Below are positions 1-8,089 of a stretch of 64,000 nt of DNA, piece by piece. The notes below the pieces were generated by a model that saw only the letters and a program-made list of their open reading frames with translations, was not told where the DNA came from and did no database searches. Numbering within the stretch: the stretch's first letter is position 1; each line of letters begins with the position of its first letter. The stretch is from Verrucomicrobium spinosum DSM 4136 = JCM 18804 (GTDB lineage Bacteria; Verrucomicrobiota; Verrucomicrobiia; Verrucomicrobiales; Verrucomicrobiaceae). Made by a program: the position numbers and the translations under genes. Location: NCBI RefSeq assembly GCF_000172155.1, contig NZ_ABIZ01000001.1, positions 1,178,001 to 1,242,000 on the forward strand. The letters run 5' to 3'.

Positions 1-748
1 TCTTCAGTGTGACTGAGCTTTCAGGATAGAGGGGGCCGCCCTGATCGTTTGGAAGGCTGAAACGCAGGGAATACGCCTCGGTTTCATCTTTATCCAAGAT
101 GACTGGATCCAAGGGGCGAATGGCGTTGCCTGCTGCTCGTAGAGGAATTGTGATGTAGGCAGAATAGTGCATCGCAATTCTTCTCCCTACGTTGTGGATG
201 CGGATTAGGATGTGACTTTTGTCTTTCCACGGTTCATGGATGTTTAGGAACACTTCGAATGTAAGACTAGGGTGTTTGGCCCGATTCATTGCTTCCCTCA
301 CTTCGTAGTCCTGCATGAACCTGTTCTCGAAGTTGTAGCGCCGGTAGTATTTCCCGTCAGGGGCCTGGTGTACGGTCTCCGACTGGGGAACCTCGACCAC
401 GTAGCAGCAGTCGTTGGTCGATGAGTCCAATTGTACTGGATGGATCACAACTCCTTGAATTCTGGGCTGAATGCCAGAGATGATCTGCTCAAGCCATTCC
501 TTGGAAAACTGGTCTCTGGCTATGGGGTCGACTCGTTCTGGGAGGTGTTTTCTGTCTTGGGATGAGTGCTCTTTGATTCCGTAGATGATGGTACCACCGG
601 CCGAGTTGGCGAATGCAGATACATCTTTCTGGATCTCTTCTCTCTTTTGTGTCTGCTTGGCGAAGGCTCCTGCCGCTTTGTAGTCGAGGTTTAGGCTCTC
701 TTCCACACCGTCGGCGATCATCTGTTCAAGACGTTGTTGATTCCACAT
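1..748 (-). CDS. Schlafen/AlbA_2-domain protein, C-terminus cut by window edge
   Basis: Reading the minus strand from an ATG at 746-748 gives an open frame of about 249 codons that runs off the left edge. Residues ~15-60 have the pattern of the AlbA_2 (Schlafen-type, DNA/ATP-associated) domain: E-SLNLDYKAAG, then KREEIQKDVSAFANSAGG followed by TIIYGI. The rest is a beta-rich region of unknown role, with a PDGKYYRRYN turn near residue 132 that is typical of this family. Such proteins act as putative DNA-binding regulators or as sensor parts of conflict systems; which applies here is unknown. It lies downstream of, and co-oriented with, the small gene at 899-1174. The start is the first ATG of the conserved frame; no strong ribosome-binding site is seen. 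Confidence 0.75.
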   Translation of the reverse strand, partial: MWNQQRLEQMIADGVEESLNLDYKAAGAFAKQTQKREEIQKDVSAFANSAGGTIIYGIKEHSSQDRKHLPERVDPIARDQFSKEWLEQIISGIQPRIQGVVIHPVQLDSSTNDCCYVVEVPQSETVHQAPDGKYYRRYNFENRFMQDYEVREAMNRAKHPSLTFEVFLNIHEPWKDKSHILIRIHNVGRRIAMHYSAYITIPLRAAGNAIRPLDPVILDKDETEAYSLRFSLPNDQGGPLYPESSVTLK

Positions 749-790
749 TGGGAAAGGTAATCCTGCTTCTGAAATTGCAAGGGGTGGGTT

Positions 791-891
791 CGGACCTCTC
801 GGACACCTGTTCTCAAGTCGATCTGGGGTTGTAGTTCCTTTGTGTTAGGTTTTTTCCCTTTGAACTTGAAAAGAGACGTCCGAGAGGTCCG
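791..891. repeat. 14-bp perfect inverted repeat with 73-nt spacer
   Basis: CGGACCTCTCGGAC at 791-804 is the exact reverse complement of 878-891. The arms lie in the gap between two minus-strand genes, the right arm beginning a few bases after the stop of the 899-1174 gene. It could fold as a long-loop hairpin in the transcript or be a binding site pair. No U-tract follows, so it is not a standard terminator. Confidence 0.6.
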
Positions 892-898
892 AGATTCA

Positions 899-1174
899 TC
901 AATACTCCTCTGGTAATATCACCGTGGTCATCGACCGGTCTGCTTCGGTGATGATCCAGAACTTTTGATCCCGTCTGTCGTGGTAGACGGAGAACACTCT
1001 GGTTCCTTCTACCAATGCAAGATCGTTTGCTTTGGCGTCTTCCTCATCGCAGTCGCCCCAGTCTCCGCATCGGTGCCGATTCAGTGAATTCGGCACGTCT
1101 TCGGGATCAAGTAGGTTGAGAGCGCCTGGTGTCAGGAAGAGACCGCCCAGTTCGAATTTGGGTTCTGTATTCAT
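899..1174 (-). CDS. Small mobile-element-associated protein (GDWGD/ITEADRS type)
   Basis: A 91-residue soluble protein. It contains FELGGLFLTPGALNLL, a GDWGDCDEEDAKAND stretch near residues 37-51, and the C-terminal signature WIITEADRSMTTVILPEEY. I recall this pattern from a widespread family of ~100-residue proteins on plasmids and integrative elements, annotated as hypothetical or, misleadingly, as a restriction subunit. Its biochemical function is not known. It sits upstream of the AlbA_2 gene on the same strand and downstream of the DnaN-like gene, which fits an accessory-element cargo or maintenance operon. Confidence 0.75.
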   Translation of the reverse strand: MNTEPKFELGGLFLTPGALNLLDPEDVPNSLNRHRCGDWGDCDEEDAKANDLALVEGTRVFSVYHDRRDQKFWIITEADRSMTTVILPEEY

Positions 1175-1263
1175 GTGATGTTGTGGTGCCCCCTGAAAAC
1201 AGCAAGGGCCGGATATGCGAGATGCACATCCAGCCCTTTCCCGTTTCAGGTATGGCCGTTCCG

Positions 1264-2715
1264 CTAGATCCTCAGACGGGTGAGGGATTGAATGGTGGCA
1301 CGTACCGATTGCAGATCGCGTTCAGCATTGCGACGACCCTTCTGGAGCTGCCGGAGTTGTTTGGACGCATCCTGGAGCCGGTTAAGGCCATTCACGATGG
1401 TGTCACGGGCTTCTCCGATGACCTGAACGATCTGATCAATGCCTGGCGCTTGTTCTTGCTCTGTCGATGTGTTGTGGGTGGCTGGCATGGGTTTCCTTTC
1501 TGGTTTGGTTGGTTGAGGCTTGGTGGTGGGTGGGGGCTGTAAGGCTTTTGGTACAGGTGGTGAGAGCTGAGTAGCTTCTTCTCCCGCTTCGAGTCTGACC
1601 GGCATGATGACCAGTTGTCTGCCACTCCGAAAGAATCGAAGGGGTGACATCGGATCAACAATACCCATCGTATCGAGCCCGTACTCCAGAGCCTTCACGA
1701 AGTAGCGACGGTCACAGAAGTAGGTGACCTCTGAGCCCGTCCCTTTGGATTCTGGAATCACTATCCGACTCCAGGGTTCGTTTGACTCTTGCTTGGCCAG
1801 CAACGCCATCTGACCGTCTTTCCATTGAATACCCATGGTCTGATACTTAGGATCGTGGCAGGGCATTCTCTGGATGGTCTGGACCACGTTCTGGATATTG
1901 TCGGCATTGACCTGTAGGTGGGTCTTTGCCTCTACCGGGTCAGGCACGCAGACCTGCCAGTTGGGGTAGTTGTCTTTGATGAGTCGACTGATGAAGCGCC
2001 ATCTTCTACTGCTGAACTGTACAAGGACTTCAGAATTGGCGTCCGAGACGTCCGAGACCTTCATTTTCCACTCCCCATCGAGGTTGAACTCTCGCCATCC
2101 CAAGAACTTGTGACAGGGGATGACAAGAGACTTCTTCAGAGGGAGCTTCAAAGAATTGCAGGAGAACAGATGTCTGCCATCGGTCCCGACCACGTAGTGG
2201 GCCTGAGGATCGCTGACATCCACGCAAACGCCATTGAGGACGTAGCGGTTCTGGTCAGTGCTGGTGCAGGCCATGGCGTCAATGAGAGCCAGGCGCATGT
2301 TTTCTGGCACCGGAATAGGTTCTCCCTTGATCTTGGGGATCTCAGGGAACTCCTCTACCGGGGGAGCTTTGGATTTTGTCTCACCGAGTTGGCCGGCGAG
2401 ATCAAACTTGATGCTGTGGTTGTTGTTGGGGCCGGCTTCCAGGTAAACCCGTTGGCTCTTGTCGCAGGTCTTCACTACCTTTTGGAGGTTGTCGAAGTGG
2501 ACGAGGAGCGAGACGGGCTCACCTTTGGCCGGTTGTTCGAGTCTGAGCGTCACGAACCTGTCGAGATCCGTGGCGGTGAGACAAATCCAGCCATCCTGCG
2601 TACGCTCGATCTTGAGGCACTGCAGGACGGGCTGGGGGCTGTTCTTGCTGATGATCTTGCTGAAGCCGCTGAGAGCCGGTTTGAGCTCTGCGACGGGCAA
2701 GACGATGGGGGTCAT
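1264..2715 (-). CDS. DNA polymerase III beta-clamp-like protein with C-terminal extension
   Basis: A 483-residue protein. The first ~370 residues read as a DnaN-type sliding clamp: N-terminal ELKPALSGFSKIISKN, then PVLQCLKIERTQDGW and LTATDLDRFVTLRLEQP, the usual layout of clamp domain I. The remaining ~110 residues are an additional Pro/Thr-rich linker (PPPTTKPQPTKPERKP) and a probable coiled coil rich in Leu, Gln and Arg, absent from ordinary DnaN. I chose the ATG at 2713-2715 rather than the upstream ATG at 2772 because AAGGAAA precedes it at good spacing and clamp homology starts immediately after it. A second, extended clamp among mobile-type genes suggests an element-encoded replication factor, distinct from the chromosomal dnaN, which is not in this window. 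Confidence 0.8.
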   Translation of the reverse strand: MTPIVLPVAELKPALSGFSKIISKNSPQPVLQCLKIERTQDGWICLTATDLDRFVTLRLEQPAKGEPVSLLVHFDNLQKVVKTCDKSQRVYLEAGPNNNHSIKFDLAGQLGETKSKAPPVEEFPEIPKIKGEPIPVPENMRLALIDAMACTSTDQNRYVLNGVCVDVSDPQAHYVVGTDGRHLFSCNSLKLPLKKSLVIPCHKFLGWREFNLDGEWKMKVSDVSDANSEVLVQFSSRRWRFISRLIKDNYPNWQVCVPDPVEAKTHLQVNADNIQNVVQTIQRMPCHDPKYQTMGIQWKDGQMALLAKQESNEPWSRIVIPESKGTGSEVTYFCDRRYFVKALEYGLDTMGIVDPMSPLRFFRSGRQLVIMPVRLEAGEEATQLSPPVPKALQPPPTTKPQPTKPERKPMPATHNTSTEQEQAPGIDQIVQVIGEARDTIVNGLNRLQDASKQLRQLQKGRRNAERDLQSVRATIQSLTRLRI

Positions 2716-2865
2716 GGTGTGGTTTTCCTTTCTGAGTGTGGGGTTGAACATGAAAAACCCATGCTTCCGCAAGGGAGGTATGGGGTAGGGATTAAGCGGG
2801 GGCTATATCTGCCTCCAGTAGCTGATTATCCTTGCATCAATACAATGGCGAGGTTCAGTTGCGCG

Positions 2866-3657
2866 ATGGAGTGTAAAATTGCAATTGTCGAATCCCTGAG
2901 CGATTACGAACTGTCTACAGGCGGCTTGTTGAGGGATTCGTTGAAGGGGAAGAATATAGACGTCACCTATAGTCGTGTTCGCGACCTAGCAGAGTTTTTG
3001 CAAGCTCTTCACAATGTGAAACTAGAGAGTAGGGTGCACGGTATTCGGCGGATTCTGCATTTTGAGATTCACGGCACCGCTAGCGGTTTTTCACTTGCAG
3101 ACGGCTCTAGCGTAGATTGGAGTTACCTAAAGAGTGACTTCCAAGAGATTAATATTGCTCAGCAAGGGCATCTGAAGATTGTTATGGCGGTTTGCGAAGG
3201 TGCCTGGCTAGGGGAAATTATCAGCGCGACAGATCGCTCCCCGTTCATGAATTTGGTGGGGTGTCCTCACAAGGTGTACGAGCGTTCCATTGCGCGGAGC
3301 TTTCCGAGTTTTTACAGTCTTCTTGCAAATGGAGCATCTTTGGAAGATGCCGTTCGGGAGTTGAATATTCTTCAGCATGGAATGAATCCAGATTACGAAA
3401 TCCTGGATGCAGAGCGAATGTTCGCAATCGCCTATTCAAAGTACCTTGGGGTGAATTCCTCTCCAGAGGCATTGAAGGCTCGCGCCAACGCAATGGCGAC
3501 AATGCTAATTAATGAGGGACATCTGCGCCCGGAAGTCAGAGCTTATGCGGTCAATGCTGTAGTTTCGCATTTGCAACAAAATGAAGAATGCGATTTTGAT
3601 CGGTTCAGGGAAAAGTTCTTTATGCATGATATCTTCTCTGAAAACATGGCAATATGA
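2866..3657 (+). pseudogene. Caspase-like (CHAT/C14-type) protease, 3' end displaced by IS
   Basis: About 263 codons remain. The expected His/Cys dyad of caspase-fold proteases is visible: HFEIHGTASGF (His near residue 67) followed ~45 residues later by KIVMAVCEGAWLG (Cys near residue 109). A downstream stretch, ARSFPSFYSLLANGASLEDA, resembles the post-catalytic helix region of bacterial caspase-like proteins. The reading frame ends at a TGA supplied by the first bases of the IS3 element inserted at 3655. The frame is open much further upstream, antisense to the clamp gene, but MECKIAIVESL at 2866 is the most protein-like start; ATG 2845 is the alternative. Bacterial caspase-like proteases are commonly effectors of suicide-type immunity. 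Loss of only the last ~23 residues may or may not inactivate it. Confidence 0.65.
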
Positions 3658-3893
3658 GGTGGACCCCGTTCTTCGGCCAGAGTTGCTGGAAGTTAAGCTA
3701 TGGTGGGCTGGCTGTTCATTGGGTTAGTTTGGTTCTGTCTTGATGTCAACTTCCTCATTGCACTTCCGACCGATGGGGTTGTGTAACGAAAGGCTCGGAG
3801 CGAAGCGGAGAGCCTGAAGTGCAACAACCCCTTCGGTCGGACCGCCGCCCCTGGGGGGCATCCAAGCGGGCTCTGGAAGGCCGCTTGGTGTGT

Positions 3894-4733
3894 TCATGCG
3901 GCAAGAGCCATGGGCATCCTCGGCACTGTCGCAGGCAGCTTCGCAATGCCCTTGTAGGCTTGCTCAGGTGTCTGGTAGCCCAGGGCCTCGTGGGGACGCC
4001 ATGTGTTGTAGCGCTCAAACCACCGGGCCAGCCCCCGCTCAAGCTCAAGGATGGTGCCATGTTCGCGTATGTAGATTTCCTCGTACTTCACGCTCCGCCA
4101 CAGCCGTTCGATGAACACGTTGTCCATCCACCGCCCTTTGCCGTCCATGCTGATGCGCGCTCCCAGCTCTTCAATCCGCCCGGTCCATTGCTCACAGGTA
4201 AACTGGCTGCCCTGGTCGGTGTTGAAGATCTCCGGCCTGCTCCCTGTCTCCCTCACCGCCATCTCCAGCGCCTCAAGACACAGGTTCACATCCATCGTGT
4301 TGCTCACCTGCCACCCCAGCACTTTGCGCGTGTGCCAGTCCATCACTGCACACAGATAGGCGTGGCCTCGCGCCATGGGCACATAGGTGATGTCGGCGCA
4401 CCACACCTGGTCGGGACGCTCCACGGCCATCTCCCGCAGCAAGTACGGATAAATGCGGTGCCCGTCTCCAGGCTGGCTCGTGCGCGGACGACAGTAGATG
4501 GCCTCCAGCCCCATCTGACGTCGCAGCCGCTGCAAGCGCTTGCGGTTGGCCTTGAAGCCGTGGTCGCGCTCCAGCACCTTCACCAGGCGACGGGTCCCCA
4601 GGCACGGATCCTTGAGGTAGAGCTCATCAAGCAACCTCATGATTCGGCGGTCTTCACCGCTCTCAGGCACCGCCTCATAGGCTAGCATCGAGCGGCACAC
4701 CCCCAGCAGTTCACACTGGCTTCTCATGCTCAA
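3894..4733 (-). CDS. IS3-family transposase OrfB (DDE integrase core)
   Basis: A 279-residue protein containing the HTH_21-like N-terminus (GTRRLVKVLERDHGFKANRK) and the rve integrase core. The three catalytic acidic residues are recognisable in VWCADITYVPM (first Asp, near residue 118), IFNTDQGSQF (second Asp, near 178) and NVFIERLWRSVKYEE (Glu, near 215). It ends with the common RYNTWRPHEALGYQTPEQ tail. Its start overlaps the end of orfA by 4 bp (4730-4733), the arrangement in which IS3 elements make the active OrfAB fusion by ribosomal frameshifting. The frame appears intact, so the element may be active. Confidence 0.93.
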   Translation of the reverse strand: MSMRSQCELLGVCRSMLAYEAVPESGEDRRIMRLLDELYLKDPCLGTRRLVKVLERDHGFKANRKRLQRLRRQMGLEAIYCRPRTSQPGDGHRIYPYLLREMAVERPDQVWCADITYVPMARGHAYLCAVMDWHTRKVLGWQVSNTMDVNLCLEALEMAVRETGSRPEIFNTDQGSQFTCEQWTGRIEELGARISMDGKGRWMDNVFIERLWRSVKYEEIYIREHGTILELERGLARWFERYNTWRPHEALGYQTPEQAYKGIAKLPATVPRMPMALAA

Positions 4734-5068
4734 AACGGGGTGTTCTTTTTCGACCAGCCCGGCAGGTCGTTCCAGATGCCGAGCTGTTTGGACTTTTTTT
4801 GCAGAAAGTCCACTTTCACGGCCAGCTCCCCGATCTTGGAGTGCAACTGGGCCCGTTCGCGCTCGTGCTCCTCCTGGTCGGCACGGCCATGGTCCTGACC
4901 AAAGACCCCGGCCATCCCAGCCTGGAGCGTCTTCTTCCAGTCAGAGACCTGCACAGGATGGATGTCGTACTCCTTGGCAATCTCGGCAATGGTCTTGAGG
5001 CCTTTGAGCGCTTCGAGCGCCACTCGGGCCTTGAATTCGGGGTCGTGTCTTCTACGTTTGGCTTTCAT
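4730..5068 (-). CDS. IS3-family OrfA (HTH DNA-binding subunit)
   Basis: A 112-residue protein starting MKAKRRRHDPEFKARVALEA, the standard opening of the HTH_8 (transposase_8) domain, with GLKTIAEIAKEYDIHPVQVS as the helix-turn-helix. The C-terminal half is a Leu/Val heptad region (KIGELAVKVDFLQKKSKQL) that would form the leucine zipper used for OrfA and OrfAB dimerisation. It binds the terminal inverted repeats of the element. It lies directly upstream of orfB with a 4-bp overlap. Confidence 0.92.
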   Translation of the reverse strand: MKAKRRRHDPEFKARVALEALKGLKTIAEIAKEYDIHPVQVSDWKKTLQAGMAGVFGQDHGRADQEEHERERAQLHSKIGELAVKVDFLQKKSKQLGIWNDLPGWSKKNTPF

Positions 5069-5160
5069 TTTCGAGTTTCAGGTTCTGGTTTACTCCAGCC
5101 CTGCCCAACTCCAAAACTCCAACTTCAGCACTGGTCCGATTTCCGGGGTCCACCTCAATA

Positions 5161-5232
5161 TTCTGTCCAACTTATGAAGCCTGCAAGGAAGCGGGGTTGG
5201 CATTCAGAAAGAAACTGGCGACGGACTCGTAG
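5161..5232 (+). pseudogene. Detached 3' tail of the caspase-like gene
   Basis: If the IS and one ATA copy are removed, the frame ending at 3654 continues in register from 5161 and reads FCPTYEACKEAGLAF and a few more residues before a TAG at 5230-5232. This restores a C-terminus about 23 residues longer than the truncated product. The tail has no start of its own. Confidence 0.6.
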
Positions 5233-5282
5233 CTTCAATGGGGAGCGCCTTGTCGCATGAGCGTTAGGGGACGCTAGGACTG

Positions 5283-5318
5283 AAAAAAGACCCGCACACC
5301 GATGAAGGCATGCGGGTC
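5283..5318 (-). terminator. Rho-independent terminator of the 5340-5843 gene
   Basis: On the minus strand an 8-bp perfect stem (GACCCGCA with TGCGGGTC; 5289-5296 and 5311-5318) is followed by six T residues (5288-5283). It sits 22 bp after the stop of the minus-strand gene ending at 5340. Confidence 0.8.
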
Positions 5319-5339
5319 TCATTTTGAAGCTGTTTGTGC

Positions 5340-5843
5340 CTAGTCGTAGTAGCCAGGCGGTGGCCGACGCATGCGACGACTGATCACCACAGATTTGCCG
5401 AGGTAGACCAAGGCACTGATCAATCCCACTGCCAACAGAGCCGACAGAGGGAACAAGATCATGTTGGCCGTGGTGGCAGCCAAGAGAGCCACCCAGGTGC
5501 TGAACTGTCCCAAAGCGAAGGTGATGATGGGCACCACCAAGAGCGTCGGAACAATCAGAATGGAGGCAATCCTGAGATTGAACCGGATCCATTCCCGCAG
5601 GTAGCCCCTGGGAGAGATCCAGTATTCAGTGGAGAGGATTGAGTACCGGAACACTTCGGCAGAACGCTCCACCCCGGTCAGATCGGGCAGAGAAGGATCA
5701 ACCTTCGGTGCTTCGATCTTCTCGGGGCTCCAGTATCTGAGGATCGTCTTTTTCCAGCGAGACAGCCAGCTGTGTGGCGGGGCTGGAAGCCGTTCCATAT
5801 CCTCAGGTTCCTGCCAGTCATTCAGGTTTGGGGGATGATGCAT
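5340..5843 (-). CDS. Two-helix membrane protein, unknown function
   Basis: A 167-residue protein. The N-terminal ~95 residues are soluble and Pro/Glu-rich. Two strongly hydrophobic segments follow (ASILIVPTLLVVPIITFAL and NMILFPLSALLAVGLISAL), then a short basic tail ending RRMRRPPPGYYD. I chose the ATG at 5843 (MHHPPNLNDW) because GGAG lies upstream of it and the longer frame only extends into the preceding gene. It overlaps the upstream gene's end by 26 bp, so the two are probably co-transcribed and translationally coupled. I do not recognise the family. Confidence 0.6.
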   Translation of the reverse strand: MHHPPNLNDWQEPEDMERLPAPPHSWLSRWKKTILRYWSPEKIEAPKVDPSLPDLTGVERSAEVFRYSILSTEYWISPRGYLREWIRFNLRIASILIVPTLLVVPIITFALGQFSTWVALLAATTANMILFPLSALLAVGLISALVYLGKSVVISRRMRRPPPGYYD

Positions 5844-6081
5844 GGCGGGTCTTTGCTCCAATTGCGGTTCCAATGACGAAGAGGAGGATGCAGCCAACAC
5901 CCAGGACACCGGCAATGATCTCCCATTGGTCGGTAGCCTTGTGTTGCTGGAGGAGCTGTTCTTCGGTTTGAACCAGTTCCTTCTGCAGTTCCTTTTCGGT
6001 TTCGTTGCTGAACCATCCCGCCTGAGCCTTGGGACATGCCGAGGCCAGGAACAGGATGAAGATGGTGTGTTTGAGTTTCAT
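5818..6081 (-). CDS. Small exported or membrane-anchored protein, unknown function
   Basis: An 87-residue protein beginning MKLKHTIFILFLASACPKAQA, a signal sequence. A lipobox-like LASAC and a signal-peptidase-I-like AQA-G site are both present, so the mode of processing is uncertain. A Glu/Gln-rich segment (KELQKELVQTEEQLLQQ), probably coiled coil, precedes one C-terminal transmembrane helix (IIAGVLGVGCILLFVIG). It lies between the nuclease gene and the two-helix membrane protein on the same strand. The start at 6081 is preferred over longer in-frame starts because signal-peptide character begins there. Confidence 0.6.
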   Translation of the reverse strand: MKLKHTIFILFLASACPKAQAGWFSNETEKELQKELVQTEEQLLQQHKATDQWEIIAGVLGVGCILLFVIGTAIGAKTRHASSPKPE

Positions 6082-6160
6082 GAGGGGTGAAAAGAAGAGA
6101 GCCAGTCTCCACCACGAGGGTAGATGACTGGCTTCTCTTCCGGTTTTGGGGTGTTGAGAT

Positions 6161-6982
6161 TTACTTCCAGCGACGGCACTCGATATAGAACTCGCAGCTG
6201 GCACAGGCCATTCCCGGTGAAGGGATGAAGTCCTGTCTGGCAATGCCTTCCAGGTATGCCGCCAGTAGATGGAACAGCCGGGTTTGCTGGCTGTCGGTCA
6301 TCGGCGGCAATGCTGTGATGCAGAGCTTGGGGTTCTTGAGTTTGACCAGGTGATGCAGTTCCATGCCTTCTTCCCGGGTGTCTGTGGAATCCCGGTAGAG
6401 AATGGCATAGATGCTGGTCTGTACCTCGTGAGTGTGTGCCACCTTCTCTGGATTGGGTGTGGTGGAAGAGGTCTTGTAGTCGATGATCTTGCGTTGCTGC
6501 ACCAAATCGAGGATGCCAATCAACCTGGGTAAACCATGGTTGGCCAGATCGGCTTCGACTGGTACTTCGACAGCATCAGGCTTCTGGGCGTGTTCGAATC
6601 CAGACTGACGCAGGTAGAGTTCACAAAGACGCCAGGCGGTGAGCTTTTCGTCTTCTTCGTCTCCTTGCCAGTCGACGGGTTCTTCATTGTTCTGGAGATC
6701 CCACGCCTTGGAGAACTCATCATGGAGTCCTTTGAGGGTGAGGGGTGCTTCCATCCATCGAGCCTTGTGCCATGCTTTCAAGGTGGCGTGAACCACATTG
6801 CCAACATGGAGCGAGGCAGGTTTGGGTTTGGACAGCTTGAGGACGTAGCGATAGTAAAACTTCAACCGGCATTGCAGAAACAGCGTGAGCCGTGAGGCTG
6901 AAACTGTCTGCTGCAAGCCGGTGAGGATCTCTTTCTCGCTGCGCTCTACCTTGGAAGGTGGAGGAACAGCGAGTGTGGTCAT
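6161..6982 (-). CDS. RecB/Cas4-like PD-(D/E)XK nuclease with Fe-S cysteines
   Basis: A 273-residue protein. The nuclease core shows LIGILDLV followed by KIIDYKTSS (residues ~166-184), i.e. the D...D-x-K motifs of the RecB/AddB/Cas4 family. One Cys near the N-terminus (residue 38, in LQCRLKFYYRY) and three near the C-terminus (C260, C263, C269 in CASCEFYIEC) match the four-cysteine iron-sulfur staple of AddB and Cas4 nucleases. The enzyme would degrade or process DNA ends. No helicase domain and no CRISPR array are present, so a Cas4 role in adaptation is not supported. Its start overlaps the upstream gene's stop by 4 bp (ATGA), indicating an operon. Confidence 0.85.
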   Translation of the reverse strand: MTTLAVPPPSKVERSEKEILTGLQQTVSASRLTLFLQCRLKFYYRYVLKLSKPKPASLHVGNVVHATLKAWHKARWMEAPLTLKGLHDEFSKAWDLQNNEEPVDWQGDEEDEKLTAWRLCELYLRQSGFEHAQKPDAVEVPVEADLANHGLPRLIGILDLVQQRKIIDYKTSSTTPNPEKVAHTHEVQTSIYAILYRDSTDTREEGMELHHLVKLKNPKLCITALPPMTDSQQTRLFHLLAAYLEGIARQDFIPSPGMACASCEFYIECRRWK

Positions 6983-7494
6983 GCCGCTTGTTGTTGGGGT
7001 TTCTGCCAGCGCGACTGACGAGGTGTTCCCGCCATCGCCAGCATTTCCTCAATGAGCTGTGAAGCCTGCATCTTGTTGAGCTGCTTCACGCCGAGACCAT
7101 AGAGCCGTTGGGCAATGGCTTCGACTTGCTGCTTGTCGAGGTTGTTCTCGTTGGTGATGCGCAGGATGAACCCACGCTGACCATCAGTGCAGGCCCAACG
7201 GTCGTTGTGAACCTTGAGCTGCTGGCCGTTCTGGCTGTTCCCGTTGCGGTGGTAGCCATTACGGGGGCCAGATGAGGTTCCCTTCTGACCGTACTGCTTG
7301 GGATCAGGGACAAAGCCGACCTGTTGGATCTCCTGGTCGACCGACTGCTGGAGAAGCTGGTAGAGCTTCTGACATTCGGTTTCGACCTGGTTGAGGTCAG
7401 TGAGTTCGACTTCGACGGAAGCACTGAAGCTGTGGCTGCTGTATTGGGGTAGGCCAAGCTTTTTGCTGTAGTTGGCGGATAGTCTGACTGCCAT
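6979..7494 (-). CDS. Conserved hypothetical protein coupled to the RecB-like nuclease
   Basis: A 171-residue soluble protein beginning MAVRLSANYSKKLGLPQYSS. I recall similar openings (KKLGLPxYSSH) in uncharacterised proteins of Planctomycetes and Verrucomicrobia. The middle is low-complexity, rich in Gly, Asn and Gln (residues ~75-95); the C-terminal third is helical and ends in a Gln-rich tail. Translational coupling to the nuclease suggests they act together. A DNA- or ssDNA-handling role is only a guess from context. Confidence 0.65.
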   Translation of the reverse strand: MAVRLSANYSKKLGLPQYSSHSFSASVEVELTDLNQVETECQKLYQLLQQSVDQEIQQVGFVPDPKQYGQKGTSSGPRNGYHRNGNSQNGQQLKVHNDRWACTDGQRGFILRITNENNLDKQQVEAIAQRLYGLGVKQLNKMQASQLIEEMLAMAGTPRQSRWQKPQQQAA

Positions 7495-7532
7495 GGCGGT
7501 GGTTTGCGGGTATGGGGTGGGTCCAGGGCACT

Positions 7533-7559
7533 AAAAAACCGGCCTGTGGTGGGGCCGGT
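7533..7559 (-). terminator. Rho-independent terminator, minus strand
   Basis: On the minus strand ACCGGCC pairs with GGCCGGT (7553-7559 and 7538-7544, 8-nt loop) followed by a run of six T residues. It lies just after the end of the 7588-7800 gene and before the 6979-7494 gene, separating the two transcription units. Confidence 0.85.
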
Positions 7560-7587
7560 GCTTCATTCCTGGTGATGTTGGGGATTC

Positions 7588-7800
7588 CTACGCAGCTTTC
7601 GCCGGCGGGATGTGGTACTGAGCCTCCTGTTCGCGGAGGGTTTCTGCAGTCTGCCATCCTGAGGAACCGGTGAGAGCCTGGCGCAGAAGCTGATCCGTGA
7701 GTTTGGTCATCGGAATGCCTCTGGTTTTGGCCTCATGGTAGAGGACGGAGACGAGAAACCGCGAGATGGGAGGGCTGTAATGACGGTGTTTTGCCTTCAT
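7588..7800 (-). CDS. Small RHH-like protein
   Basis: A 70-residue basic protein from an ATG at 7798-7800 (MKAKHRHYSPPISRF). The segment PISRFLVSVLYHEAKTRGIP followed by MTKLTDQLLRQAL has the strand-helix-helix look of a ribbon-helix-helix DNA-binding domain. A longer frame from 7914 exists but its extra residues are not protein-like. A small regulator at the head of a minus-strand cluster, with its own terminator, would fit autoregulation. Family membership is not certain. Confidence 0.5.
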   Translation of the reverse strand: MKAKHRHYSPPISRFLVSVLYHEAKTRGIPMTKLTDQLLRQALTGSSGWQTAETLREQEAQYHIPPAKAA

Positions 7801-8089
7801 GACGCCTGCCGGAGAGGATTTTTTGACCTGTTCAGCGGTGCTGGAGGCTAATCCTTTCGCGTTCAATGTATTATACCATATGTAGCCCGCATTTTCTTTG
7901 GCTAAATGGTGCAATCGACGAAAATGTCAGGCATTTGGTTGCGCCCGATAGCATTGCTGCATATACCAAGAGCCATGTGGTTGTGCCAAATTGACGGGGT
8001 TAAGTATTGAAGCGTTCAAGAGCCGAGCGGATGAGAAACGAATCCGTTGCGCCGATTCATTGTCTTAGTTTTCTAAAAACACTCGACCC

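Larger units (their letters stand above)
3655..5157 (-). mobile_element. IS3-family insertion sequence, complete, 3-bp target duplication
   Basis: The element is 1503 bp. Its termini are imperfect inverted repeats beginning TGAGGTGGACCCCG at 3655 and, read inward from the other end, the same 14 bases at 5157, with further partial matches inward. ATA at 3652-3654 is repeated at 5158-5160, a 3-bp duplication typical of this family. It carries overlapping orfA and orfB on the minus strand. The clear duplication and intact frames indicate a recent insertion. Confidence 0.92.

Noticed and set aside
1129-1542. Plus-strand 137-residue frame
   Set aside because: Antisense to the clamp gene's C-terminal extension; low complexity.
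1918-2865. Long N-terminal extension of the caspase-like frame
   Set aside because: It lies antisense to the well-supported clamp gene and has no homology-like features.
6161-6982. RecB-like nuclease as Cas4 of a CRISPR system
   Set aside because: No repeats, cas1 or cas2 seen; neighbours are a coupled hypothetical and membrane proteins.
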